15,067 nucleotides of DNA from Pseudomonadota bacterium. GTDB lineage: Bacteria > Desulfobacterota > Desulfobacteria > Desulfobacterales > ETH-SRB1. Below are positions 8,393-15,067 of the stretch, one piece after another. The notes under the pieces were generated by a model, which saw only the letters and a program-made list of their open reading frames with translations, ran no database searches and was not told the origin of the DNA. Positions within the stretch are counted from its first letter, which is position 1, and each line of letters opens with the position of its first letter. Position numbers and translations under genes: made by a program. The stretch is taken from positions 1 through 15,067 of the forward strand of contig JAHIKR010000281.1 in the NCBI GenBank assembly GCA_018897415.1. Direction: 5' to 3'.

Positions 8393-8467
8393 AAGAATAC
8401 TCTCCTAATAAATTCAGAGAGGTAGATCGACTCTTTAAAGGATGTGAAATTTCATCCCATCGCGGTC

Positions 8468-8490
8468 AAAGGAGGCTGCCTAAGATGTGA
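8468..8490 (+). promoter_or_regulatory. Strong Shine-Dalgarno followed by an ATG-TGA minimal ORF
   Basis: AAAGGAGG (8468-8475) is the best ribosome-binding site in the region, yet the ATG at a proper distance (8485-8487) is followed directly by TGA (8488-8490). The in-frame ATG of the nitrilase-like gene lies at 8507, 16 nt past that stop. Ribosomes may land on the start-stop pair and re-initiate at 8507, or the longer GTG start at 8444 may be used, with the SD inside the gene. The arrangement could hold down expression of a toxic effector. Confidence 0.35.
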
Positions 8491-8506
8491 ATTGGGGTTA
8501 ATCGGA

Positions 8507-10300
8507 ATGACTATAAAAAGAAAACCTATTCACCTTGATGAGGCTTCATGTCTCAAGGCTGCAATAAATCCCCTGCGGGTAGCTGTTGCCCAGCCCTTGG
8601 CTGAGTTACAAATGACAGCAGAACTTGGTCCTCACTATTCACCAGAGAAAATTGCAGATGCGTCCAAACGGGTCGATGAATTCTTTCGGATTGTGAAAAA
8701 AACTAATAGTGAACTGGCAGTTGCCCCCGAGTATTTCCTTCCCAAGAAAGTAGCACAAGAGATCCTGACTGACGCAACTAAACTTCGCAACGATACATTG
8801 TACATCCTTCCAATGGAAACGTTAATCTTTAACGATTTCAAAGCACTCGTTGACCGTTTTCAAGATGATAGTACGTGGAATACAACCATAGCCAAATATC
8901 AAAAAAGAGGGGATATGGAGGATAAGTGGGTTAATGCTGCTCTCATTATATATATAAAAGGGACTCAAAAATCCGCGTTTATTCAATTAAAGACTAAACC
9001 TGCCAGACTGGAATCAACAAAAATGCTAAAGGGCAAACAGGTCTTTGGCTTCGAAGGAAAAAATGGTGGACTCTCTGTTGCCATATGTGCCGATGTCAAT
9101 CCACCTATATTGAATCAAGTGTGGAGAGAAATTGCCAGTACAAAACCTTTTTCTCTTACTGTCCATTGTCAGTTTAACCGCAAACCAGACTTTGAAGACT
9201 ACTATCATCGGTTTTGGTCTGACCTTCTAAACGATGATGATGGAGATAAACGGATTATTTTCTCGGTAAACTGGTGTAGAGGTAGCAAAATAAATGGAAG
9301 TACAGAGACTGTAATACTTGGCAGGCAAAGCAACCGTTATATTAGAGGTTGTGTAATGCAGAAGGGACATTCATATCAAAAACGAAGCTTGACAGGACTC
9401 CATTTGCAGCAAAATACGCAGAGCGAGAGTCCAAACAATAAATGGGAAATGTGGTACTGCATCGCACAGACGGACAATGTGCGCGTGATAGATTTTGTAA
9501 GACCAAAGCAGGATTCACAGACCGCACAATCTGATAAAACCGAAGGAATCAGATCATCATTTTTTTATGAGCTTCAAGCTATTGGAAATTATGATCAAAA
9601 AACGCCGGAGAATCTTGCAACGGTCTTTTACGATAAGCTTAAATCGGAAGCCAACGAAAGTACACCCGTAGAAGGATTCCTTAAAGACCTCTCCCTATGT
9701 GAGATTGAAACATTCAGTGCAGCCTGCAACATGAAATCTGTTGGAAGCTGGTTGGAAGAGGAGGTTGATGCCCGGATTCCCACAGCCTTCATTCTCTGCC
9801 GCAATTCTGCTCACAGTTGTGACGGTGTTAACGGAATAGCAGCATGTCCCCACAAAGGAAAGTCGTGCTATAGGGGAAGGAGACAGTGTGAGAATGAATC
9901 AACCAATGTTGCTTTTTGCCTCGACAGCCTCAACAAATTAAGGCAGCAAGGAACCACTTTGTGTGTTGACGTAACAGGTGCTTATCCTTCAAACACTAAA
10001 AATGAAAAAAATAAAAAACACGGGTGGCTTTTCCATGGCAAAGGATGGCCTGCGCGAAATGTTGGCAAAGAGATCCGAAAGATACTCGACAATAGCAACA
10101 CACAAAAAGGCACCAAGGCTCTAGATCTTTATGCAAACGGAACTTTAGGAACAATTACAGTAGAGGATATCATTAATAACCCAGGTAGCGATATTGTAAA
10201 CGTCCTTATCGACAATAAACCCGATGTTTTTGAAACCAGGAACTTACCTGTGATTCATATTCAAGAAATGCCCAACATGTTAGGTGGTACAAATGGATAG
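8507..10300 (+). CDS. Nitrilase-fold (carbon-nitrogen hydrolase) protein, candidate effector
   Basis: A 597-residue protein whose first half is a nitrilase-superfamily domain. PLRVAVAQP opens it, and the Glu-Lys-Cys set is visible: E75 in AVAPEYFLP, K162 or K164 in QLKTKPARLE, and C194 in VAICADVNPP. Such enzymes cleave C-N bonds in amides or nitriles; the substrate here is unknown. The C-terminal half (about 340-597) is unlike any family I know. It carries C431, H436, C438, C447, H449, C454 and C461 within 31 residues, a likely metal-binding cluster. No signal peptide or membrane segment is seen. The start is uncertain: ATG 8507 sits next to the domain, but the frame is open to a GTG at 8444 (21 more residues). 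The gene overlaps the next by 8 nt and heads the effector / middle / SMC-ATPase order of Lamassu-like systems, so I infer a defence effector. The hydrolase fold is likely; the role is inference. Confidence 0.7.
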   Translation: MTIKRKPIHLDEASCLKAAINPLRVAVAQPLAELQMTAELGPHYSPEKIADASKRVDEFFRIVKKTNSELAVAPEYFLPKKVAQEILTDATKLRNDTLYILPMETLIFNDFKALVDRFQDDSTWNTTIAKYQKRGDMEDKWVNAALIIYIKGTQKSAFIQLKTKPARLESTKMLKGKQVFGFEGKNGGLSVAICADVNPPILNQVWREIASTKPFSLTVHCQFNRKPDFEDYYHRFWSDLLNDDDGDKRIIFSVNWCRGSKINGSTETVILGRQSNRYIRGCVMQKGHSYQKRSLTGLHLQQNTQSESPNNKWEMWYCIAQTDNVRVIDFVRPKQDSQTAQSDKTEGIRSSFFYELQAIGNYDQKTPENLATVFYDKLKSEANESTPVEGFLKDLSLCEIETFSAACNMKSVGSWLEEEVDARIPTAFILCRNSAHSCDGVNGIAACPHKGKSCYRGRRQCENESTNVAFCLDSLNKLRQQGTTLCVDVTGAYPSNTKNEKNKKHGWLFHGKGWPARNVGKEIRKILDNSNTQKGTKALDLYANGTLGTITVEDIINNPGSDIVNVLIDNKPDVFETRNLPVIHIQEMPNMLGGTNG

Positions 10301-10817
10301 TCTTCAAAAGAGAATTAAAGAAATTTATGAGGATAGCGGTTACCAACATATTGGAGAAACTGCTTCTGGTTTAAAATTTTCTAATGCGTTTTCAAGACAT
10401 TTCGTATTTATGCTGCCGAACCTTGTGGAACTACAGAATAAATGGAAAATGTTGCATGAGGAGGTAGTCCAAGAATACCTCGATTTCAGAGACGATTCAT
10501 TCCTGGAGTGGAACTTTTACTGCGTATTTGTCGTTGAGGAATCCATGCCAAGTAAAGCCGACAGAACAGCAATTTTGGAAATAGAGCAAGACCGAAGCTA
10601 TAGCCGAAAGTATGTTCTATGGTTGCCAGAGCTTAATAAGCTGCCTCCTGGCCTGATAAGTCGTGAAGATTTTGGTGAAAAGGAAGCGGTTATAAAGGAG
10701 GTGTCGGAACGTTGGAACGAGATCCTGGGTGAAAGACTATACAAAGCGATAATGAGTGATGCAAAGCAAAATATTGAAAAGCGCCTTTTGAAATTACTGG
10801 GAGAAATTCATGAATAA
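10293..10817 (+). CDS. ABC-three-component middle component, LmuC-like small protein
   Basis: A 174-residue protein between the nitrilase-like gene and the SMC-like ATPase gene, overlapping each by 8 nt. I chose ATG 10293, which has AGGTGG five bases upstream, over the GTG at 10284. There is no enzyme motif. Residues 73-83 (WNFYCVFVVEE) form a beta strand, followed by LEIEQDRSYSRKYVLW at 95-109, which resembles the IE-x-D-x-x-SRK pattern I associate with middle components of ABC-three-component systems, including LmuC of Lamassu. The end (about 130-174) is helical and charged. In Lamassu the equivalent protein bridges the SMC dimer and the effector. Size, position and motif agree with that role, but the similarity is judged by eye, so the name is tentative. 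Confidence 0.6.
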   Translation: MDSLQKRIKEIYEDSGYQHIGETASGLKFSNAFSRHFVFMLPNLVELQNKWKMLHEEVVQEYLDFRDDSFLEWNFYCVFVVEESMPSKADRTAILEIEQDRSYSRKYVLWLPELNKLPPGLISREDFGEKEAVIKEVSERWNEILGERLYKAIMSDAKQNIEKRLLKLLGEIHE

Positions 10818-13749
10818 CCGGATATTTCTCGAAAGACTCAACCTTGAGAACTTTAGGTGTTTCGATCAGTTATCGATCGGCCCATTTCAAAAATTCAATC
10901 TGATCTATGGGAGAAATGGCTCTGGAAAAACATCTCTAGTTGAGGCTGTAGAAATTGCCCTCTCGGGACACAGTTCAAGAATCCAGGGACCTAGTAACAT
11001 TAAAGAGGTCGTCGCGCGGCTGCCCGCGGCACCTGTTAAGATTGGTATAATTAGGGGGGAAGAGGAAATCTACAGTTTTGATTCCTCAAGGCGTCGATCT
11101 TTTGTGCCAACTACCGCCCTATTCAATCTTTTTGGTATATCTGCAACCGGACCAAGGGCGAAGACACTTCTTCCAGATCTACTTGAAACTCACAGCCTCT
11201 TATACGCAGAAAGAATTGTTCAGTTCCTTGAAGCAGATAAAAGAGACAAGTTGCATCAGGTCTTGAATGAGTCTGTTGCTGGAAGAACAGCCATGGAGCA
11301 ATGGGGACGGATTGAGGCAGCTAAGCTCGTGATTGCCCGGAAGCTACGCGAACGACAGAAAGAAAAAGAAGACGCTAGCAAGAGGATAGAAGAATTAGAA
11401 GAACAGCTTGAAGTACTTAAATTGGGGGATGAGGATGACCTAGAGGCAAAATGGAAGGAGGTTTATGCCGATTCTCCATTGATAATAAGATTCTTTCCAG
11501 AAAATATCACTTACGATGAGAGCACCCATCCAAGTCTTCCTCTTCTAATCCATATAGAAACACATGTTAGAGACACAAAAATTCTCTGCGATGAAATAAG
11601 CGCGGAACTGAAAACGCATGAAGAGGGTAAATTTAATTCCCTGGGCGATGTATCTAGTGAGTATGCAAGGATTCAAGAAAGTATCAAAAACACCAAAAAT
11701 AAGGTCGACAAAGAGGAGAAAGCAATACAAGATCTTCAGGGGAAAATAGCAGCTAAGGAGGCTCTTATAAGGAAAACATCGGTAGAAATTGAATCGAAAA
11801 ATAATTCCTTGAATAAGCTAAGCTCTTTTGAACAAACCGTTAAAACAATTATGGACTGGTTGCCTGAAATCTTGGCAAGCAAACGAACCGCGAACTTAGA
11901 AAAGGGACTTATCAAAACCGAAGAAAAGATTCGAAATCTTGAAGCGGCCGCAGAGAAAATGGATACGCTACCCTCGGTTGAGAGCATTCGGGCAGCTATC
12001 CAACACCTTGACTCAACGAATAAGGCTTTCCTGACAACAAAAGAAACATCTGCGAACAATGAGCAAGCACAGCGTAGCAAGGAGGCGCAATTAAAAGAAG
12101 TTGAGATTAGCCTAACCCAGCATCGAACTCGCAGTGAAATGGCAAAGAAGACATTCCTTGAATTACACGGAAGAATAGACGAATACTTAGAACTGATTGC
12201 AACAAATCAATGCCCCTCATGTGGCACCGTGTTTGATTCACCTGTGGAACTTCGTTCCGCAATTGAGGCATTGAGGAATGCGACAGAGGATATCGAAGAG
12301 CTGCCATGGCTAAGAGTAACTATGGATAAAAAGTTACTCTTAGAGCGCGAATTATCGACAATCATTAATACCGGGAAGGCTTTAGCCAGAAAAATAGCGG
12401 AACTTGATTTAGAATGTAAGAGTACCGCTAAAAATATCTCTTTGTTTGAAAAGTTAATCGAGGAATGTAAAGTTGCATTCAGACTGGCAGGTTTTGAAAT
12501 ACCAGAGTATGGCAAGGATTTTTTAAGCGAACGTGTTGAAAAACTATCGCACATTTCCGTTAAAGCTCTAATTGATGAGATGAGGAAACAAAGATTGCAT
12601 TTGCTGGAAGAAATCGGAGGCGTGTGGAAAGAATTAAGACGTGATGAGTATCGAACAACGCGCTACGTGCTTGAAGAACTCATCGCTACAGTTCCAGAAA
12701 CTTGCCAGAAACAGGATTTCCATCCACCCAAAGAATTAAAAATGGAATCTTACACTTCGCTTTTCGAAAATGTCAAAGGGCAGCAAGAGAGCATCATTAA
12801 AGATATTGGAACTTTAGAAAACGCAGTTAAAGAATTACAGAAAGAAGTTGTTCAGCTGAATCAAGAAGTGGCAGGGCATAAGCAGCAACTGGAGGAATGT
12901 GAGCGGGTCATTCGAAGGCTCAACGTGTCTTTAGAGAAAATTGCCCTGCTACGATCCAAGGTTGAACGAGTATGCCAAACAGGGCTTTTCAAAGAAAACG
13001 AGACATTCAAAACAGCGCCGGCTATCAAGGAGTTAGCAGGAATCCTTGTTGCGTTGGAAACCTTAAAACAAAATATGATACAGCGGGACGAAAACAATAA
13101 GCTGCAGGTGCATATAAAAAAGGAATACACTCATCTCAAAGAAAAAAAGGGAAATCTTAAGGGTGACATAACAAAACTAGATGCCTTTCGGCAAAAGCTG
13201 GGAAAAATCCAAAGTCCTCAAGAGTATACCGCGGGAACCCTGAAGCAACACGAAAAACTCATTAACAAATTTTTCCAAAATTTGCATTGGCCTAGAGATT
13301 TTGATGACGTTGCATTTGACTTGGGAAAGGATTTTGAAATTAAAGTGAGCAATATTTCAACAGGAGAAAGACGTCCTGCACATCAGCAACTGAGTGCCGG
13401 TCAACGTTCTGCATTGGCCATAAGCGTATTTTGGACGTTGAACACAGCTTTTAAAAATGTGCCCAACATTCTTTTGATGGATGAACCTGTTCAGAATATT
13501 GATGAGCTGAATATACTCAATTTTCTCGATGGACTACGCTGGTTCATTGAGACGACAAATCGGCAGGTTTTCCTGACGACAGCAAGTCAGCGAATAGAAG
13601 CACTTGTGCGAAAGAAGTTCGCTTACCTAAAAAATGAGTTTCTTGAGGTGATTCTTCAGAGGGAGTATGACTGTACAAGTGTCAGCTATATAGGCTGGGC
13701 TGGGGAGGAGATTGCTGGCGATCATGTGGGGACACCCATAAAATTATAA
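10810..13749 (+). CDS. Rad50/SMC-like ABC ATPase with CxxC hook (LmuB-like)
   Basis: A 979-residue SMC-type ATPase. The N-terminal lobe begins with LENFRCFDQLSIGPF and the Walker A GRNGSGKTS (34-42, K40). Long charged heptad-rich coiled coils follow from about 180. At their turn lies CPSCG (C468, C471), a Rad50-type zinc hook placed almost exactly mid-chain. The C-terminal lobe has the ABC signature LSAGQRS (from 861), Walker B LLMDEP (D891, E892) and D-loop VQNIDELN. The usual H-loop histidine is not seen: the segment reads FLTTASQRIEALVRKKF. The DEPVQNIDELN block is characteristic of ABC-three-component and Lamassu-type ATPases rather than SbcC. ATG 10810 overlaps the upstream stop by 8 nt and has GGGAG before it. 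Likely role: a dimer joined at the hook that senses DNA ends or foreign DNA and controls the effector. ATPase class is certain; the Lamassu-type role is inferred from order and motifs. Confidence 0.85.
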   Translation: MNNRIFLERLNLENFRCFDQLSIGPFQKFNLIYGRNGSGKTSLVEAVEIALSGHSSRIQGPSNIKEVVARLPAAPVKIGIIRGEEEIYSFDSSRRRSFVPTTALFNLFGISATGPRAKTLLPDLLETHSLLYAERIVQFLEADKRDKLHQVLNESVAGRTAMEQWGRIEAAKLVIARKLRERQKEKEDASKRIEELEEQLEVLKLGDEDDLEAKWKEVYADSPLIIRFFPENITYDESTHPSLPLLIHIETHVRDTKILCDEISAELKTHEEGKFNSLGDVSSEYARIQESIKNTKNKVDKEEKAIQDLQGKIAAKEALIRKTSVEIESKNNSLNKLSSFEQTVKTIMDWLPEILASKRTANLEKGLIKTEEKIRNLEAAAEKMDTLPSVESIRAAIQHLDSTNKAFLTTKETSANNEQAQRSKEAQLKEVEISLTQHRTRSEMAKKTFLELHGRIDEYLELIATNQCPSCGTVFDSPVELRSAIEALRNATEDIEELPWLRVTMDKKLLLERELSTIINTGKALARKIAELDLECKSTAKNISLFEKLIEECKVAFRLAGFEIPEYGKDFLSERVEKLSHISVKALIDEMRKQRLHLLEEIGGVWKELRRDEYRTTRYVLEELIATVPETCQKQDFHPPKELKMESYTSLFENVKGQQESIIKDIGTLENAVKELQKEVVQLNQEVAGHKQQLEECERVIRRLNVSLEKIALLRSKVERVCQTGLFKENETFKTAPAIKELAGILVALETLKQNMIQRDENNKLQVHIKKEYTHLKEKKGNLKGDITKLDAFRQKLGKIQSPQEYTAGTLKQHEKLINKFFQNLHWPRDFDDVAFDLGKDFEIKVSNISTGERRPAHQQLSAGQRSALAISVFWTLNTAFKNVPNILLMDEPVQNIDELNILNFLDGLRWFIETTNRQVFLTTASQRIEALVRKKFAYLKNEFLEVILQREYDCTSVSYIGWAGEEIAGDHVGTPIKL

Positions 13750-13988
13750 AAATTTCTTTTTTTGAACAGAAAGTCTGGGCTCGAAAGTAATGTCAGTGGT
13801 GAATTCCGGTGACAGGATACTTAATTGAAGACCTGCAAGAAATGTTTCAGAGAATTTGACGGGGGGATTCTCGACCCTCCATCAAGCATCCTATAAATTC
13901 CCGGCATTATGAATCACCGCATGAACACGGCAAAGTGCCAAGGCAAAACGATTAAAATACAAATCTTACTCCTTTCCGGAGGTAGAAA
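13750..13988 (+). other. Leader region between the SMC ATPase and SbcD-like genes
   Basis: No gene is seen. The start (13741-13762) is an A/T-rich stretch ending in TTTTTTT that could end transcription weakly, but its only stem is 5 A-T pairs, so I do not call a terminator. TTGACG at 13856-13861 and TATAAA at 13892-13897 look like promoter boxes but are 30 nt apart; a TTCTCG at 13868 gives 18-nt spacing but matches poorly. A Shine-Dalgarno GGAGG (13978-13982) sits six bases before ATG 13989. A promoter for the nuclease gene probably lies here. Confidence 0.4.
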
Positions 13989-15067
13989 ATGTTTAAGTTT
14001 ATTCATGCCGCCGATATCCACCTTGACAGTCCTCTGAAAGGGCTGGAAGTCTACCAGGATGCTCCTGTAGACCAGATTAGGGGCGCAGTAAGACGTGCCT
14101 TCGATAATCTCGTGGATCTTGCTATCCAAGAAGAATCGGCTTTCGTCTTTTTAGCGGGTGATTTGTTTGACGGAGACTGGAAGGATTACAACACCGGCAT
14201 TTATTTCATAAATCGAATGGGCCTGCTAAGAGATGCTGGTATTCAGGTCTTTATTGTATCCGGGAACCATGATGCGGCCAGCCAAATCTCTCGCGTCCTC
14301 CACCTTCCCGACAACGTAACACTTTTTTCACACAAAAAGGCAGAAACCAGAATTCTTGATAACCTCAATGTGGCTATTCACGGCCAGAGTTTCCCCTCAC
14401 GGATAGTTTCCGAAGATCTGACACAAAATTACCCTCAAGGAGAATATGGCCTTTTCAACATCGGGCTTTTGCATACGGCCCTGACGGGTAGACCAGGACA
14501 TGAGCCTTATGCCCCATGTACACTGGATGCACTACGATCCAAGGGATATCAGTATTGGGCACTGGGACATGTCCATCAGCGCGAGGAAGTGTCCCGGGAA
14601 CCATGGATCATTTTTCCGGGAAACATCCAGGGAAGACACATTCGCGAAACCGGACCCAAGGGTTGTACGATGGTTACTGTGGACGAAGGGCAGGTCTTGG
14701 AAGTCGAGCATCATGATATTGACGTTTTACGCTGGGCAGTTTGTCGGGTCGACCTAAACGAATGCGAAACACATGAAGAATGTCTTGATCGAGTGCGACA
14801 GTCCTTGGAAGACGAACTTGGCCGGGCCGAAAGTCGCCCAATTGCAATTCGCCTGATTCTGGAAGGTGTAACGTCTCTTCATGGACACCTCCACGAAAGG
14901 ACAACCCACTGGATGGAGGAGTTCAGGGGGATTGCCGCGAGCCTAATCGAGGTCTGGCTTGAAAAAATCCTTCTCCACACACGTAAAAAAGTTTTTCCCG
15001 ATGAGGTTTCTGCTGACGGATCCCCTATATCAGTCCTCATTAAGGCAGTTGAAGATCTCAGACTCGG
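13989..15067 (+). CDS. SbcD/Mre11-like metallophosphatase nuclease (YhaO type), 3' truncated by window end
   Basis: The frame runs open from ATG 13989 past the last base, giving 359 residues so far. All calcineurin-like nuclease motifs are present in order: D9-x-H11 (ADIHLD), GDLFD with D58, GNHD at 92-95, H162 in LLHTAL, and GHVH with H194 and H196. These bind two Mn ions and hydrolyse DNA from ends. The text around QYWALGHVH, IIFPGNIQGRHIRE and GPKGC is typical of the YhaO branch, which usually pairs with the SMC-like YhaN; such a gene may lie just outside the window. GGAGG six bases upstream fixes the start. The 239-nt gap and higher GC separate it from the ATPase gene before it. It could be a housekeeping repair nuclease or the nuclease partner of that ATPase. 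Confidence 0.88.
   Translation, partial: MFKFIHAADIHLDSPLKGLEVYQDAPVDQIRGAVRRAFDNLVDLAIQEESAFVFLAGDLFDGDWKDYNTGIYFINRMGLLRDAGIQVFIVSGNHDAASQISRVLHLPDNVTLFSHKKAETRILDNLNVAIHGQSFPSRIVSEDLTQNYPQGEYGLFNIGLLHTALTGRPGHEPYAPCTLDALRSKGYQYWALGHVHQREEVSREPWIIFPGNIQGRHIRETGPKGCTMVTVDEGQVLEVEHHDIDVLRWAVCRVDLNECETHEECLDRVRQSLEDELGRAESRPIAIRLILEGVTSLHGHLHERTTHWMEEFRGIAASLIEVWLEKILLHTRKKVFPDEVSADGSPISVLIKAVEDLRL

Noticed and set aside
13741..13762. Intrinsic terminator after the SMC-like ATPase gene
   Set aside because: There is a T-run but the only stem is five A-T pairs, too weak to call.
13856..13897. Sigma-70 promoter TTGACG ... TATAAA before the SbcD-like gene
   Set aside because: The two boxes are 30 nt apart, far outside the usual 16-18 nt spacing.

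Overview
All recognisable genes in this window read left to right on the + strand. There are no tRNAs, rRNAs, CRISPR arrays or insertion sequences that I can see. The content is typical of a bacterial defence island: restriction-like enzymes, SMC-type ATPases, nucleases and a decayed ATPase gene. Shine-Dalgarno sequences are clear and GC content is intermediate, roughly 40-55% by block. The protein style would suit a Gram-negative anaerobe such as a Desulfobacterota relative, but that is a weak guess because no taxonomic marker gene is present.

Left edge (1-850): the 3' end of a GNAT acetyltransferase and its intrinsic terminator, then the scar of an AAA_14/DUF4143 ATPase gene. The ATPase N-terminus is joined almost directly to its C-terminus in a different frame.

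Module A (962-8379): three tightly spaced genes behind a candidate sigma-70 promoter. They encode a phospholipase-D-like plus SNF2-type helicase, a large Eco57I-like adenine DNA methyltransferase, and a DprA/SMF-like Rossmann (SLOG) protein. The first two recall the helicase and methylase of class 1 DISARM (DrmD, DrmMI), but drmA, drmB and drmC are absent. I do not recognise a named system with exactly this trio.

Module B (about 8444-13749): three genes with 8-nt overlaps. They encode a nitrilase-fold hydrolase with a complete Glu-Lys-Cys set and a Cys/His-rich tail, a 174-residue small protein, and a 979-residue Rad50/SMC-like ABC ATPase with a CxxC hook. The order (effector, middle component, SMC ATPase) matches Lamassu / ABC-three-component systems. 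The inferred model is that the ATPase senses abnormal DNA and releases the nitrilase-fold enzyme as toxic effector. This is the most interesting object in the window. A perfect 17-nt palindrome overlaps a consensus -35 hexamer just upstream.

Right edge (13989-15067): the 5' part of an SbcD/Mre11-like nuclease of the YhaO type, cut by the window end. It has its own leader and higher GC, so it may be a separate repair gene or a nuclease partner of the SMC ATPase.

Base composition changes at the module borders and inside the methyltransferase specificity region, which fits assembly of the island by separate transfer events.
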